Source: Tomitella gaofuii (GTDB lineage: Bacteria; Actinomycetota; Actinomycetes; Mycobacteriales; Mycobacteriaceae). From it: a stretch of DNA of 64,000 bases. The notes under the pieces are model-generated. The model had not been told where the DNA came from and searched no databases. It saw nothing but the letters and a program-made list of their open reading frames with translations. The position numbers and the translations under genes are program-made. This document shows positions 1-10,882 of the stretch, piece by piece. How positions within the stretch are numbered: the first letter of the stretch is position 1; each line of letters opens with the position of its first letter. Location: positions 496,001 to 560,000 of the forward strand of contig NZ_CP059900.1 of assembly GCF_014126825.1 (NCBI RefSeq), in the 5' to 3' direction.

Positions 1-2
1 CC

Positions 3-110
3 AGGCAGTTCCTGCGGCGTCACGGCGGCCCGGCACACCGCGCGCTGCCCGTCGTGCTGCGCCGCGATGGGCGGTCCGCGGGGGAGGATGCGGTCGCCGG
101 GAAGGATTGA
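3..110 (+). CDS. Possible C-terminal end of an unidentified gene (5' end outside window)
   Basis: An open frame enters from the left edge and stops at a TGA ending at 110. It encodes about 35 residues rich in Arg and Gly, ending in VAGKD. The piece is too short to assign to a family. It would sit 56 nt upstream of cysK on the same strand. It may equally be non-coding upstream sequence of cysK, so confidence is low. Confidence 0.25.
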   Translation, partial: RQFLRRHGGPAHRALPVVLRRDGRSAGEDAVAGKD

Positions 111-166
111 CGGCGCACGGGGGTTGTCCGAAGGGACGCTGATTTCTCCGCACGAGAGGATTCGAC

Positions 167-1102
167 ATGGGCAAGATCCACAGCAACGTCACCGAGCTGG
201 TCGGAGGGACGCCGCTGGTGCGGCTCAACCGGCTCACCGAGGGGGCGGGCGCCACCGTCGCCGCCAAGCTCGAATACTTCGGCCCGGCCAACAGCGTCAA
301 GGACCGGATCGGCGTGTCCATCGTCGACGCCGCGGAGAAGGCCGGCGACCTGCGTCCCGGCGGCACGATCGTCGAGGGCACCAGCGGGAACACCGGCATC
401 GCGCTGGCCATGGTGGGCGCGGCCCGCGGCTACAAGGTGGTGCTGACGATGCCGGACACGATGTCCACCGAACGCCGGATGATGCTGCGCGCGTTCGGGG
501 CGGAGATCGTGCTCACCCCCGGTCCCGAGGGCATGAGCGGCGCCCTCGAGAAGGCGGAAGAGATCGTCACCGCCACCGACAACGCCATCCTCGCGCGTCA
601 GTTCGCCAACCCCGCCAACCCGGACATCCACGACACGACCACCGGCGAGGAGGTCTGGGCGGACACCGACGGCGAGATCGACATCTTCGTGGCCGGCATC
701 GGCACCGGCGGCACGCTCACCGGCGTGGGCCGCAACCTCAAGCGCCGCAAGCCGGAGGTGCGCGTGGTGGGGGTGGAGCCGGCCGATTCGGCGATCCTCA
801 ACGGCGGTGCCCCCGGCCCGCACAAGATCCAGGGCCTGGGCGCCAACTTCGTGCCCGAGGTGCTCGACCGCGCGGTGTACGACGAGATCATCGACGCCGG
901 ATTCGAGGACTCGGTGCGGGTGTCCCGCGAACTCGCCACGCGCGAGGGGATCCTCGGCGGCATCTCCGCGGGGGCGAACGTGTGGGCGGCGTTGGAACTG
1001 GCCAAGCGGCCGGAGAACGCCGGCAAACTCATCGTCGTCATCGTCCCCGACTTCGGCGAGCGCTACTTCTCCACGCCGCTGTTCGACCACATCCGGGAGT
1101 GA
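167..1102 (+). CDS. cysK: Cysteine synthase A (O-acetylserine sulfhydrylase)
   Basis: A cytoplasmic PLP enzyme that makes L-cysteine from O-acetylserine and sulfide, the last step of sulfate assimilation. The 311-aa length is normal. The PLP lysine is K45 in NSVKDR, and the phosphate/substrate loop GTSGNTG lies near residues 70-76. The ATG at 167 follows a GAGAGG ribosome site. The stop overlaps the GTG of the following serine acetyltransferase gene, giving a cysK-cysE pair whose products form the cysteine synthase complex in other bacteria. The C-terminus is complete and no key residue is missing. Confidence 0.97.
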   Translation: MGKIHSNVTELVGGTPLVRLNRLTEGAGATVAAKLEYFGPANSVKDRIGVSIVDAAEKAGDLRPGGTIVEGTSGNTGIALAMVGAARGYKVVLTMPDTMSTERRMMLRAFGAEIVLTPGPEGMSGALEKAEEIVTATDNAILARQFANPANPDIHDTTTGEEVWADTDGEIDIFVAGIGTGGTLTGVGRNLKRRKPEVRVVGVEPADSAILNGGAPGPHKIQGLGANFVPEVLDRAVYDEIIDAGFEDSVRVSRELATREGILGGISAGANVWAALELAKRPENAGKLIVVIVPDFGERYFSTPLFDHIRE

Positions 1103-1710
1103 CGGCGGTGGGGCGCACCGGACTGCGGGGCCTGACGGCGGCCGTACGCGAGGACCTGGCCGCGGCCCGCGCGCACGACCCGGCCGCGCGCGGCGACCTG
1201 GAGAACGCGCTCGTCTACTCGGGCCTGCACGCGATCTGGGCGTACCGCGCCGCGCACGCCATGTGGCGGAGCCCGGGGCTGCGGGCGCCGGCGCGCCTGC
1301 TGTCGCAGGCGGTGCGCGGGCTCACCGGCATCGAGATCCATCCGGGCGCGCGGATCGGCCGCCGCTTCTTCATCGACCACGGCATGGGCGTGGTGATCGG
1401 CGAGACCGCGGAGATCGGCGACGACGTGATGATCTACCACGGCGTCACCCTGGGCGGCACGTCGCTGGAACGCGCCAAGCGGCACCCCACGCTGGGCGAC
1501 CGGGTCACCGTCGGCGCGGGCGCGAAGATCCTGGGCCCGGTGACGATCGGGGCGGACAGCGCGGTGGGCGCCAACGCCGTGGTCACCCGCGACGCCCCGG
1601 CGGATTCCATCGTCGTCGGCATCCCCGCGCAGTCGCGCCCCCGCAAGCCCGCGCAGCATGCGCCGCTGGTCGACCCCACCAGCTACATCGATCCGGCGAT
1701 GTACATCTGA
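1099..1710 (+). CDS. cysE: Serine O-acetyltransferase
   Basis: Makes O-acetylserine from serine and acetyl-CoA for cysK. The product is 203 aa. An N-terminal helical part (residues about 1-70) is followed by left-handed beta-helix hexapeptide repeats, with [11 protein letters not shown], the [19 protein letters not shown] stretch and YHGVTLGG containing the acetyltransferase histidines. The start is taken as the GTG at 1099, whose GTGA overlaps the cysK stop and suggests translational coupling; a GTG at 1108 is the alternative. The short form lacking the long E. coli N-terminal domain is usual for Gram-positives. The C-terminus ([10 protein letters not shown]) is intact. Confidence 0.94.
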   Translation: MTAVGRTGLRGLTAAVREDLAAARAHDPAARGDLENALVYSGLHAIWAYRAAHAMWRSPGLRAPARLLSQAVRGLTGIEIHPGARIGRRFFIDHGMGVVIGETAEIGDDVMIYHGVTLGGTSLERAKRHPTLGDRVTVGAGAKILGPVTIGADSAVGANAVVTRDAPADSIVVGIPAQSRPRKPAQHAPLVDPTSYIDPAMYI

Positions 1711-1748
1711 GGGTCTTGCACGGCCGGCGGCGCTGTACATTCGGGACC

Positions 1749-2879
1749 GTGGAGATACACGCCCGGGTGGCCGTCATCGGCGCGGGGCAGGCGGGGCTCT
1801 CCGCCGCCCACCATCTGCTCCGGCGCGGCCTGGACCGGGACGGGCTGGTGGTCCTCGACGCGTACCCGGGCCCCGGCGGGGCGTGGCGCCATCGCTGGCC
1901 CACCCTGACCCTGAGCACCGTCAACGGGGTGCACGACCTGCCGGGCATGCCGTTCGCCGAGTCGCTCGCCGCCGGGCAGGACCCGTCGTCGGTGCCGGCG
2001 GCGGAGGCGGTGCCCCGCTACTACTCCGCGTACGAGCGGCGCGAGGGCATCGCGGTGCGCAGGCCGGTGCGCGTGCACTGCGTCAGCGAAGGCGGGGCGG
2101 GCGACACCGCGCCCGGTGCGGCCGGGCGGTTCCGCGTCGAGGCCACCGGCCCGGACGGTCCACTGGTGGTCCGTGCCGACGGTCTGGTCAACGCCACCGG
2201 CAGCTGGGAGCGGCCGTTCATTCCGCACTATCCGGGCGCGGAACTGTTCCGCGGGCGGCAGATGCACACCAAGGACTACCGCGGGCCCGACGAGCTCGCG
2301 GGGAAGCGGGTCGTCGTCGTGGGCGGCGGCATCTCCGCAGTGGACATCCTCGCCGAGGTGTCGCAGAGGGCCGACACGCTGTGGGTGACCCGCACCCCGC
2401 CGCGGTTCTCCGACGAGCCCTTCACCCCCGAGGTCGGCCGGCGCGCCGTCGCCCGCGTGGAGGACAGGGTGCGGCGCGGCCTGCCCCCGGGGTCGGTCGT
2501 CTCGGTGACGGGCATCCCGTGGAACCCGCGGTACCGCGACGCGCAGCGGCGGGGAGCGCTGGAACGCCGCCCCATGTTCACCGCGATCACCGAGGACGGG
2601 GTGCGGTGGGCGGACCCAGCAGGGGAGGAGCAGGCCGACATCATCGTGTGGGCCACGGGATTCCGGAGCGCGCTCGATCACTTGGCGCCGCTGCGGTTGC
2701 GCGGGCCGGGCGGCGGGATCACGATGACCGGCCGGCTCGCGACGCAGGTTGCGGGACGGCCCCGGCTGCACCTGATCGGCTACGGGCCGTCGGCCAGCAC
2801 CATCGGCGCCAACCGGGCGGGGCGCGCGGTGGCGGCGGAGTTGCTCGACGCGCTGTCGGCCCCGCATTCCGATGAGTAG
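1749..2879 (+). CDS. FAD/NAD(P)-dependent oxidoreductase (flavin monooxygenase-like)
   Basis: A 376-aa two-dinucleotide-fold flavoprotein. The FAD motif GAGQAG is at residues 9-14 and is followed by GPGGAW. The NAD(P) motif GGGISA lies near residue 200, and the late ATG motif (WATGFRS) typical of FMO/CzcO-like proteins is present. The substrate is unknown. A TACATT box at 1736-1741 lies 7 nt upstream of the GTG, so the mRNA is probably leaderless and starts at this GTG. It is separated by 38 nt from cysE and followed by a rho-independent terminator at 2971-3009, so it is probably its own transcription unit. Confidence 0.8.
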   Translation: MEIHARVAVIGAGQAGLSAAHHLLRRGLDRDGLVVLDAYPGPGGAWRHRWPTLTLSTVNGVHDLPGMPFAESLAAGQDPSSVPAAEAVPRYYSAYERREGIAVRRPVRVHCVSEGGAGDTAPGAAGRFRVEATGPDGPLVVRADGLVNATGSWERPFIPHYPGAELFRGRQMHTKDYRGPDELAGKRVVVVGGGISAVDILAEVSQRADTLWVTRTPPRFSDEPFTPEVGRRAVARVEDRVRRGLPPGSVVSVTGIPWNPRYRDAQRRGALERRPMFTAITEDGVRWADPAGEEQADIIVWATGFRSALDHLAPLRLRGPGGGITMTGRLATQVAGRPRLHLIGYGPSASTIGANRAGRAVAAELLDALSAPHSDE

Positions 2880-2970
2880 GACTGCGGCGCGGAGTGGCCG
2901 CGGCGCGGGTTAGCTTCCGTCGTAGGAAATCGGGCCGGGGAGGGGCCGGCCGCCGAGGACCGCGCGCACG

Positions 2971-3009
2971 CTGGCCGTAGCTGAGTATTCGCTACGGCCA
3001 GCTGTTTTT
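2971..3009 (+). terminator. Rho-independent terminator after the flavin oxidoreductase
   Basis: A perfect 11-bp inverted repeat (arms 2971-2981 and 2991-3001, loop 9 nt) is followed by a run of five T at 3004-3008. It lies 91 nt after the stop of the upstream gene and ends that transcript before the gltB leader. Confidence 0.8.
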
Positions 3010-3087
3010 CTGGGGGCCGGTCCGGTTCCGGCCCGGCGCGCTGCGGATCACACCCGCGGAATTTGCGTCGCCCGCCGCCGCGGCTGC

Positions 3088-3093
3088 TAAAAT
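3088..3093 (+). promoter_or_regulatory. Candidate -10 box (TAAAAT) of the gltB leader transcript
   Basis: TAAAAT is a near-consensus SigA -10 hexamer in otherwise about 70% GC DNA. A weak TTGCGT lies 19 nt upstream as a possible -35. Transcription would start around 3098-3101, about 260 nt before gltB, which implies a long 5' leader. Confidence 0.5.
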
Positions 3094-3097
3094 AGCC

Positions 3098-3169
3098 ATG
3101 GCCTTCCGTCGGGTGTGCCCATTCGGCACTCCGGGAATCGCCAGCACACTGGTCAACGTCGCCCAGTGA
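3098..3169 (+). CDS. Putative leaderless small ORF in the gltB leader (23 aa)
   Basis: An ATG lies just 4 nt after the TAAAAT box, so a transcript from this promoter would begin at or next to the ATG. The frame runs 23 codons (MAFRRVCPFG at the start, LVNVAQ at the end) to TGA at 3167-3169. No amino-acid run suggests classic attenuation. About 190 nt separate it from gltB. It could be a regulatory leader peptide or an accident of spacing. Confidence 0.3.
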   Translation: MAFRRVCPFGTPGIASTLVNVAQ

Positions 3170-3359
3170 GGTCGGTGGTCGGCGCGCATCTCCTCCGCGC
3201 GCGGCCGGACGAGTGTGCCTTTCTTCCTTTCCTCATCGGTCGAGGTCCCCTCGTCCCCGGGTGTTGTGCCCCGGTGACCAGCCCGCCGGATCTGAGAGAA
3301 CCCGCGCGCCGTCCACCTGACCTGCTGAAACACCAGTACGCAGGGAGAAGGGAACGACG

Positions 3360-6300
3360 ATGGGACAGTCGACGGGAACAACGCGGCCCGGCCGGACGGG
3401 GCTGTACGACCCCGCCCACGAGCACGATGCCTGCGGTGTCGCCTTCGTCGTCGACATGCACGGCAGGCGCAGCCGCGGCATCGTGGACAAGGCGCTCACC
3501 GCCCTGGCCAACCTGGAGCACCGGGGCGCGGCCGGCGCGGAGGCCACCAGCGGCGACGGCGCCGGCATCCTCATCCAGGTGCCCGACGCGCTGCTGCGCG
3601 CGGTGGCCGGTGTCGGGCTGCCCGCGGCGGGCGAATACGCCACGGGCATCGCGTTCCTGCCCGCCGACGCCGCCGAGGCGGACGCCGCCGCCGCGCGCAT
3701 CGACGCGATCGCGGCCGAGGAGGGCATGGCGGTGCTCGGCTGGCGCGAGGTGCCGGTGGACCCGTCGAGCCTGGGCGCCATGGCGCGCTCGGCGATGCCG
3801 TCGTTCCGGCAGGTGTTCCTCAGCGGAAGCCTCGAGGCGCCGTTGGCCGGCATGGACCTCGAGCGGCGCGCCTACGTGGTGCGCAAGCGCGTCGAACGCG
3901 ACCACCCCGGCGGCGAGGTGTATTTCCCCAGCCTGTCGGCGCGCACCCTGGTCTACAAGGGCATGCTCACCACGCCGCAGCTGCCGGAGTTCTTCACGGA
4001 CCTGCGCGACCCGCGCATGGAGAGCGCCCTGGGCCTGGTGCACTCGCGCTTTTCCACCAACACCTTCCCGTCCTGGCCGCTGGCGCACCCGTTCCGGACG
4101 GTGGCGCACAACGGCGAGATCAACACGGTGATCGGCAACGAGAACTGGATGCGGGCGCGTGAAACCCTCATCGACACGTCGGTGTTCGCGCGGCCGGGGA
4201 CCGACGAGGCGCCGGACATCTTCCCCACCTGCACGCCCGGCGGCTCGGACACCGCGCGGTTCGACGAGGTGCTCGAGCTGTTGCACCTGGGCGGGCGCAG
4301 CCTGCCGCACGCCGTGCTGATGATGATCCCGGAGGCCTGGCAGCATCACGAGACCATGGACTCGGAGCGTAAGGCGTTCTACGAGTACCACTCGGCCCTC
4401 ATGGAGCCGTGGGACGGCCCGGCGTCCGTCGCCTTCACCGACGGCGCCGTCATCGGCGCGGTGCTCGACCGGAACGGCCTGCGCCCCAGCCGCATCTGGG
4501 TCACCGACGATGGTTTGGTGGTCATGGCGTCCGAGGTGGGCGTCCTCGACATCGACCCGGCCCGGGTGGTGCGCAAGATGCGTCTGCAGCCCGGCCGGAT
4601 GTTCCTGGTGGACACCGGGCGCGGGCGGATCGTCGACGACGACGAGGTCAAGGCCGAACTGGCGGCGGAGCACCCGTACCGCGAGTGGATCGAGGAGAAC
4701 GTCGCCCACCTGGCCGACCTGCCCGACCACCCCTACAAGTACATGCCCCACGAGCGGGTGGTGCTGCGCCACCAGGTGTTCGGCTACACCGAGGAGGAGG
4801 TCTCGCGGCTGATCCGGCCGATGGCGGCCACCGGCGCGGAGGCGCTCGGCTCGATGGGGACGGACACGCCCATCGCCGTGCTCTCGGACCGCCCGCGCAT
4901 CCTGTTCGACTACTTCGCGCAGATGTTCGCGCAGGTGACCAACCCGCCGCTGGACGCGATCCGCGAGCAGCTGGTGACCAGCCTGGCCTCGGGCATCGGG
5001 CCGGAGGGCGACCTGCTGCACGCCGCCCCGGAATCGACCCGGCGCATCGTGCTGTCCACCCCGATCCTCGACAACGACGAGTTCACCAAGCTGGTGCACG
5101 TCAACGATCCGGACGGCAGCGGCGAGGGTGGCCGGTTCCCCGACTTCCGCAGCGTCGTCATCTGCGGCCTCTACAAGGTGGCCGACGACGGTGAGGGGCT
5201 GCGCCGGGCGCTGGAAGACGTGCGCCGGCAGGTTTCGGAGGCCATCGCCGACGGCATCGGCATCGTGGTGCTCTCCGACCGCGAGTCCGACGAGCACTGG
5301 GCGCCGATCCCGTCGCTGCTGCTCACCGCGGCGGTGCACCACCACCTGGTCCGGGAGCGCACCCGTACGCGGGTGGGGCTGGTCATCGAGTCCGGCGACG
5401 CGCGCGAGGTCCACCACATGGCGATGCTCGTGGGCTACGGCGCCGCCGCCATCAACCCGTACATGGCGTTCGAGGCGATCGACGAGCTGCACCTGCGCGG
5501 CGGCCTGGAGGGGCTCACCCGCGACGAGGCGGTGGCCAACTACGTCACGGCGGCCGGCAAGGGCGTGCTCAAGGTGATGAGCAAGATGGGCATCTCCACC
5601 ATCGCCTCCTACACCGGCGCGCAGCTCTTCGACGCCGTCGGGCTCTCGCAGGAGCTCGTCGACGAGTACTTCCCGGGCACCAGCTCGCGCATCGGCGGCA
5701 TCGGCCTGCCGCAGATCGCCGCCGACGTGGCGCGCCGGCATGCGCTGGCCTTCACCGACCGGCCCACCGAGCGGGCGCACCGCGAGCTGGAGGTGGGCGG
5801 CGACTACCAGTGGCGTCGCGAGGGCGAGTACCACCTGTTCAACCCGGACACGGTGTTCCTGTTGCAGCACGCCACCCGCACCGGCCAATACCGCGTGTTC
5901 AAGGACTACACCAAGAAGGTCGACGACCAGTCGGAGCGACTGGCCACGCTGCGCGGCCTGCTGCGGTTCCGCACGGGCGAGCGGCCCCCGGTACCGCTGG
6001 ACGAGGTGGAGCCGGTCAGCGCGATCGTGCGGCGGTTCTCCACGGGCGCGATGAGCTACGGCTCCATCTCCGCGGAGGCGCACGAGACGCTCGCGATCGC
6101 GATGAACCGGCTCAAGGCCCGTTCCAACTCGGGTGAGGGCGGCGAGGACGCCGCGCGGTTCACCCCCGACGCCGGCGGCGACCTGCGCCGGTCGGCCATC
6201 AAGCAGGTGGCGTCGGGCCGGTTCGGCGTGACCTCGCACTACCTGACCAACTGCACCGACATCCAGATCAAGATGGCGCAGGGCGCCAAGCCGGGCGAGG

Positions 6301-7991
6301 GAGGTCAGCTGCCCGGCGGCAAGGTGTACCCGTGGATCGCGGAGGTGCGCCATTCCACGCCGGGCGTCGGGCTGATCTCGCCGCCGCCGCACCACGACAT
6401 CTACTCGATCGAGGATCTCGCGCAGCTCATCCACGACCTCAAGAACGCGAACCCGCAGGCGCGCGTGCACGTCAAGCTGGTCTCGCAGCTGGGCGTGGGC
6501 ACCGTGGCCGCGGGCGTGTCCAAGGCGCACGCCGACGTGGTGCTGATCTCCGGGCACGACGGCGGCACCGGCGCCGCGCCGCTCACCTCGCTCAAGCACG
6601 CGGGCGGCCCGTGGGAGCTGGGCCTGGCCGAGACGCAGCAGACGCTGCTGCTCAACGGACTGCGCGACCGCATCTCCGTGCAGTGCGACGGCCAGCTCAA
6701 GACGGGGCGCGACGTGATGATCGCGGCCCTGCTGGGGGCCGAGGAGTTCGGCTTCGCCACGGCCCCGCTGGTGGTCTCGGGCTGCGTGATGATGCGCGTG
6801 TGCCATCTGGACACCTGCCCGGTGGGCATCGCCACCCAGAACCCCGCGCTGCGGGAGCGGTTCACCGGCAGCCCCGAGTTCGTGGTGAACTTCTTCGAGT
6901 ACATCGCCGAGGAAGTGCGCGAGCTGTTGGCGCAGCTGGGCTTCCGGACGCTCGACGAGGCGGTGGGCCAAGTGGGGATGCTCGACACGGCCGCCGCGGT
7001 GGAGCACTACGGCACCGCCGAGCACTACAAGGCCGGCGCGCTGGACCTGAGCCCCATCCTGGAGCCGGTGCTGGGCAGCTCGCTGTACCCGGACCAGGAC
7101 CTGCACTGCACCACGACGCAGGATCACGGGCTGGACAAGGCGCTGGACAACACGCTCATCGCCCGGGCGCGTACGGCGATCGACGGCGGCGGACCGGTGC
7201 AGATCGCCACGCCGATCACCAACGTCGACCGCACGGTGGGCACCATGCTGGGCCACGAGGTGACGCTGGCGCACGGGGCGCAGGGGCTGCCCGACGGCAC
7301 CATCGACATCACCTGCACCGGCTCGGCGGGCAACAGTTTCGGCGCCTTCGTCCCGCGGGGCATCACGCTGCGGTTGTCGGGCGACGCCAACGACTATGTG
7401 GGCAAGGGGCTCTCCGGCGGGCGCATCGTCGTGCGCCCCCCGGCGGATGCGCCCGCGGCGTTCCGCGCCCAGGACAACGTCATCGCCGGCAACGTGCTCC
7501 TCTACGGCGCCACGAGCGGCGAGGCGCTCATCCGGGGCCTGGTGGGCGAGCGGTTCTGCGTGCGCAACTCGGGTGCCACCGCCGTCGTCGAGGGCGTGGG
7601 CGACCACGGGTGCGAGTACATGACCGGCGGCAAGGTCGTCGTGCTGGGGCCCACCGGCCGCAACTTCGCGGCGGGCATGTCCGGCGGCGAGGCGTTCGTC
7701 TACGACCCGGACGGCGCGCTGCCCGGCAACCTCAACGACGAGATGGTCGGACTCGAGGGCGTCGAGGACGGCACGGTCGACGCGGATTGGCTGCGCGGAC
7801 TGCTGGTGCGCCACCACGTGGAGACCGGTTCGGAAGTGGCCGAGTACGTGTTGGCCAACTGGCCGGGCGCGCTGGCGCACTTCGTCAAGGTGATGCCCCG
7901 CGACTACAAGCGGGTGCTGCAGGCGATGGAGCGCGCGCAGGCCGAGGGAACAGATGTGAACGACGCGATCATGGTGGTGTCCAATGGGTGA
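3360..7991 (+). CDS. gltB: Glutamate synthase (NADPH) large subunit
   Basis: The alpha subunit of GOGAT makes two glutamates from glutamine and 2-oxoglutarate in ammonium assimilation. At 1543 aa it is full length. The glutaminase nucleophile is C25 in DACGVAF, after a roughly 24-residue N-terminal extension. Central and FMN-binding (beta/alpha)8 domains follow. The 3Fe-4S cysteines are in [18 protein letters not shown], and the glycine-rich GXGXG beta-helix domain closes the protein. The ATG at 3360 has a GGGAGAAGGGA ribosome site. Its 3' end overlaps gltD by 8 nt. The 480-nt upstream region holds a terminator, a promoter candidate and a small ORF. Confidence 0.98.
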   Translation: MGQSTGTTRPGRTGLYDPAHEHDACGVAFVVDMHGRRSRGIVDKALTALANLEHRGAAGAEATSGDGAGILIQVPDALLRAVAGVGLPAAGEYATGIAFLPADAAEADAAAARIDAIAAEEGMAVLGWREVPVDPSSLGAMARSAMPSFRQVFLSGSLEAPLAGMDLERRAYVVRKRVERDHPGGEVYFPSLSARTLVYKGMLTTPQLPEFFTDLRDPRMESALGLVHSRFSTNTFPSWPLAHPFRTVAHNGEINTVIGNENWMRARETLIDTSVFARPGTDEAPDIFPTCTPGGSDTARFDEVLELLHLGGRSLPHAVLMMIPEAWQHHETMDSERKAFYEYHSALMEPWDGPASVAFTDGAVIGAVLDRNGLRPSRIWVTDDGLVVMASEVGVLDIDPARVVRKMRLQPGRMFLVDTGRGRIVDDDEVKAELAAEHPYREWIEENVAHLADLPDHPYKYMPHERVVLRHQVFGYTEEEVSRLIRPMAATGAEALGSMGTDTPIAVLSDRPRILFDYFAQMFAQVTNPPLDAIREQLVTSLASGIGPEGDLLHAAPESTRRIVLSTPILDNDEFTKLVHVNDPDGSGEGGRFPDFRSVVICGLYKVADDGEGLRRALEDVRRQVSEAIADGIGIVVLSDRESDEHWAPIPSLLLTAAVHHHLVRERTRTRVGLVIESGDAREVHHMAMLVGYGAAAINPYMAFEAIDELHLRGGLEGLTRDEAVANYVTAAGKGVLKVMSKMGISTIASYTGAQLFDAVGLSQELVDEYFPGTSSRIGGIGLPQIAADVARRHALAFTDRPTERAHRELEVGGDYQWRREGEYHLFNPDTVFLLQHATRTGQYRVFKDYTKKVDDQSERLATLRGLLRFRTGERPPVPLDEVEPVSAIVRRFSTGAMSYGSISAEAHETLAIAMNRLKARSNSGEGGEDAARFTPDAGGDLRRSAIKQVASGRFGVTSHYLTNCTDIQIKMAQGAKPGEGGQLPGGKVYPWIAEVRHSTPGVGLISPPPHHDIYSIEDLAQLIHDLKNANPQARVHVKLVSQLGVGTVAAGVSKAHADVVLISGHDGGTGAAPLTSLKHAGGPWELGLAETQQTLLLNGLRDRISVQCDGQLKTGRDVMIAALLGAEEFGFATAPLVVSGCVMMRVCHLDTCPVGIATQNPALRERFTGSPEFVVNFFEYIAEEVRELLAQLGFRTLDEAVGQVGMLDTAAAVEHYGTAEHYKAGALDLSPILEPVLGSSLYPDQDLHCTTTQDHGLDKALDNTLIARARTAIDGGGPVQIATPITNVDRTVGTMLGHEVTLAHGAQGLPDGTIDITCTGSAGNSFGAFVPRGITLRLSGDANDYVGKGLSGGRIVVRPPADAPAAFRAQDNVIAGNVLLYGATSGEALIRGLVGERFCVRNSGATAVVEGVGDHGCEYMTGGKVVVLGPTGRNFAAGMSGGEAFVYDPDGALPGNLNDEMVGLEGVEDGTVDADWLRGLLVRHHVETGSEVAEYVLANWPGALAHFVKVMPRDYKRVLQAMERAQAEGTDVNDAIMVVSNG

Positions 7992-9486
7992 TATCCGAGG
8001 CTTCATGAAGTACGAGCGGTCGGTGCCCGCGCGCCGTCCCGTCCCGCTGCGGCTGATGGACTGGCGCGAGGTCTACGAGCCGTCCGACCCGGACGAGCTC
8101 AAGGTCCAGGCGAGCCGGTGCATGGATTGCGGCGTGCCGTTCTGCCACGACGGATGCCCGCTGGGCAACCTCATCCCCGAGTGGAACGAGCTGGTCACCA
8201 AGGGCGACTGGCGCGCGGCGAGCGAGCGGCTGCACGCCACCAACAACTTCCCCGATTTCACGGGGCGGCTGTGCCCGGCGCCGTGCGAATCGGCCTGCGT
8301 GCTCGGCATCAACCGGGACCCGGTGACGATCAAGCAGGTCGAGCACGACATCGTCGACGTCGCGTTCGACGAGGGCTGGGTCAAGCCGATGCTGCCCGCC
8401 AAGGCGACGGGCAAGCGGGTGGCCGTGGTGGGCTCGGGCCCGTCGGGGCTCGCGGCCGCGCAGCAGCTCACCCGTGCCGGCCACGACGTCACTGTGTTCG
8501 AGCGGGCCGACCGCATCGGCGGGCTGCTGCGCTACGGCATCCCCGAGTTCAAGATGGAGAAGCACCACATCGACCGCCGGCTGGCGCAGATGGCGGCGGA
8601 GGGCACGCGCTTCGAGACCAACGTGAACGTGGGCGGCGGCGAAGACGGCGCGCTGCCGGTGGAGCAGTTGCGGGAGCGCTTCGACGCGGTGGTGCTGGCG
8701 GTCGGCTCCACCGTGGGCCGCGACCTGCCCGCGCCGGGCCGCGCGCTCGACGGCATCCACCAGGCGATGGAGTACCTGCCGCACTCCAACCGGGTGCAGG
8801 AGGGCGACGTCGCCGTGCCCGCGATCGACGCGCAGGGCAAGAACGTCGTCATCATCGGCGGCGGCGACACGGGTGCCGACTGCCTGGGCACCGCGCTACG
8901 CCAGGGCGCGGCCTCGGTGCACCAGTTCGAGATCATGCCGCGGCCCCCGCAGACGCGTGCCGACGCGACGCCGTGGCCCACCTACCCGCTGATGTTCCGG
9001 GTGTCCTCGGCGCACGAGGAGGGCGGCGAGAGGGTGTTCTCCGTGAATACCGAGGAGTTCGTCGGCGAGGACGGAAGGCTCACCGGCCTGCGCTACCACG
9101 AGGTGGAGTCGGTGGACGGCAGGTTGCAGAAGGTCGAGGGCTCCGACGCGGTGCTCGACTGCGAGCTCGTCCTGCTGGCCATGGGGTTCACCGGGCCCGA
9201 GCGCGACGGGCTGCTGGACGGTCTCGGCGTGGAGTACACGGCGCGCGGCACCGTGGCGCGCGGCGCGGATGCGGGCGCGGCGTGGTCCGGCGGCAGCGAC
9301 TGGGCCACCAGCGCCGACGGGGTGTTCGTGGCCGGCGACGCGGGCCGCGGCCAGTCGCTCATCGTGTGGGCGATCGCCGAGGGGCGCTCGTGCGCGGCGG
9401 CCGTCGACGAGTACCTCACCGGTGCCACCGACCTGCCCGCGCCGGTCCGGACCACGGATGTGGCGATGCGCGCGCCCGCCCTGTAG
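7984..9486 (+). CDS. gltD: Glutamate synthase (NADPH) small subunit
   Basis: The 500-aa beta subunit oxidises NADPH and passes electrons to GltB. The N-terminal cysteines [17 protein letters not shown] and [13 protein letters not shown] bind 4Fe-4S clusters. [10 protein letters not shown] (FAD) and [11 protein letters not shown] (NADPH) are the dinucleotide motifs, and [13 protein letters not shown] is the C-terminal FAD motif. The ATG overlaps the gltB stop by 8 nt, so the two are translationally coupled and made in matching amounts. The gene is complete. Confidence 0.98.
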   Translation: MGDIRGFMKYERSVPARRPVPLRLMDWREVYEPSDPDELKVQASRCMDCGVPFCHDGCPLGNLIPEWNELVTKGDWRAASERLHATNNFPDFTGRLCPAPCESACVLGINRDPVTIKQVEHDIVDVAFDEGWVKPMLPAKATGKRVAVVGSGPSGLAAAQQLTRAGHDVTVFERADRIGGLLRYGIPEFKMEKHHIDRRLAQMAAEGTRFETNVNVGGGEDGALPVEQLRERFDAVVLAVGSTVGRDLPAPGRALDGIHQAMEYLPHSNRVQEGDVAVPAIDAQGKNVVIIGGGDTGADCLGTALRQGAASVHQFEIMPRPPQTRADATPWPTYPLMFRVSSAHEEGGERVFSVNTEEFVGEDGRLTGLRYHEVESVDGRLQKVEGSDAVLDCELVLLAMGFTGPERDGLLDGLGVEYTARGTVARGADAGAAWSGGSDWATSADGVFVAGDAGRGQSLIVWAIAEGRSCAAAVDEYLTGATDLPAPVRTTDVAMRAPAL

Positions 9487-9637
9487 TCCGAACGGCGGAA
9501 TCGGCGCGTGGAAAACGGGACACCGTCGCAATAGGTCGGGAACGGGATATATCCTGACGATGCTTGGGGCGGGCTGTGACGCGGATCGCATGATCCTGCG
9601 CGCGGCCCGCCGGGTTCGGGTGTATGGAGGATTGTCG

Positions 9638-10609
9638 ATGCGTCTACGGCGGGGAGCGGATCGGAGCGCGGCTGCGGCACGGAGGCCGCGGGCGCGCACG
9701 TGGGCGAGGCGGGCAACGGCGCTGGGCGCTGCTGCGCTCGGTGCGACCGCGATGGTCGTCGGCACCGGCGGAGTCGCCTCGGCGGCGCCGGCCGGATGCG
9801 TCTCGCTCGACGTCATCGCGATTCCCGGCACGTGGGAGACCAGCGACAACGGTGCTCCGGGTGGTTCGCCGGGCATGCTCGGCGCGGTCACCTACAACCT
9901 GCCGTCGAACATGCGCGCCGATTACGTCTCCTACGCGGCCACCGCCTTCCCGTGGGAGTCGAAGGTCTACGGAGCCTCCAAGCACGAGGCGATCACCAAT
10001 GCCGGCAACCTGATCGGCGACATCGCCGCGCGCTGCCCCCACACCCGCTTCGCGCTCATCGGCTACAGCCAGGGCGCGGACGCGGCCGGCGACCTGGCCG
10101 CGCAGATCGGCCACGGCAACGGTCCGGTGCCGGCGGGCAAGGTGGCGGCGGTGGGCCTCATCTCCGACCCGCGGCGCTCCGTCTTCGACCACCTCGTCGG
10201 CCCGCCCGTCGTGGGCAACGGCTCCGGCGGGGCGCGCATCGGCGGTTTCGGCGCGTTGAGCGACGAGGTGCGGACCTTCTGCTCGCCCGGCGACCTCTAC
10301 TGCGCGGCGCCGCCCGGCGATTTCATGGCGCGGATGGCCGGTTACCTCGTGCAGCAGTCCGACCCCGGCTCGTCGGAGCCGGACCGGTACAAGCCGGAGG
10401 GCGTGGCCCTGTACGACGCGATCATGGAGGCCGGGGGCATCCCGACGCTCGGGCAGCAGATCTCCGAGGTCACCTTGTGGGCGCACATCGACAAGTACAA
10501 GGACTTCCTGAACTCGGGCATCCACCAGGACTACACGACGTTCCCGGTGACCGCGGACGGCACGTCGGCCACGCAGTGGCTGCGCAGTTGGCTCATCAGC
10601 AAGGCCTGA
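9638..10609 (+). CDS. Secreted cutinase-family serine esterase
   Basis: A 323-aa exported alpha/beta-hydrolase of the cutinase (Culp) family. A twin-Arg-like basic N-terminus and a hydrophobic stretch ending in ASAA (about residues 1-48) form a signal peptide. The nucleophile is the Ser of GYSQGAD. An Asp in the GDLYC segment and the His of WAHIDKY complete the expected triad, and cysteines flank the mature domain. In Mycobacteriales such enzymes act on cell-envelope or host lipids and esters. The ATG follows GGAGG at 9626-9630 with 7-nt spacing; a longer upstream frame has no support. The substrate is not predictable. Confidence 0.9.
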   Translation: MRLRRGADRSAAAARRPRARTWARRATALGAAALGATAMVVGTGGVASAAPAGCVSLDVIAIPGTWETSDNGAPGGSPGMLGAVTYNLPSNMRADYVSYAATAFPWESKVYGASKHEAITNAGNLIGDIAARCPHTRFALIGYSQGADAAGDLAAQIGHGNGPVPAGKVAAVGLISDPRRSVFDHLVGPPVVGNGSGGARIGGFGALSDEVRTFCSPGDLYCAAPPGDFMARMAGYLVQQSDPGSSEPDRYKPEGVALYDAIMEAGGIPTLGQQISEVTLWAHIDKYKDFLNSGIHQDYTTFPVTADGTSATQWLRSWLISKA

Positions 10610-10654
10610 CGGGGGCCGGCGTACGCGGGCGCGCCCATGCGCGATGATGGTGCC

Positions 10655-10882
10655 GTGAGTGAATCCGACGCACCCGCGGTGCCCATTCGCGACGCCGCCA
10701 TCCGGCTGGGCCAGTTCCTCAAGCTGGCGAACCTGCTGGACAGCGGGGCCGAAGCCAAGCAGGTGATCGCCGAGGGCGAGGTGACCGTGAACGGCGAGGT
10801 GGAGACCCGGCGCGGCCGTCAGCTCCGCGACGGGGACGTGGTCTCCGTGTTCGGCGCGGCGGCGCGCGTGGAGGGGCCCTGA
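10655..10882 (+). CDS. S4-domain RNA-binding protein
   Basis: A 75-aa protein made almost entirely of one S4 fold (LGQFLKLANLLDSGAEAKQVIAEGEVTVNG...R.GRQLRDGDVV), like the YbcJ/RlbA group that binds structured or ribosomal RNA. The GTG at 10655 is preferred because GATGAT lies about 9 nt upstream and fits a leaderless start; an ATG at 10637 would add six residues. Its last 64 nt overlap the end of the convergent tetR-type gene on the other strand. Confidence 0.8.
   Translation: MSESDAPAVPIRDAAIRLGQFLKLANLLDSGAEAKQVIAEGEVTVNGEVETRRGRQLRDGDVVSVFGAAARVEGP

Noticed and set aside
3153-8006. A 1617-codon open frame on the minus strand across gltB
   Set aside because: It is the antisense shadow of gltB, produced by high third-position GC; the composition is His/Arg/Ala repeats and no family appears.
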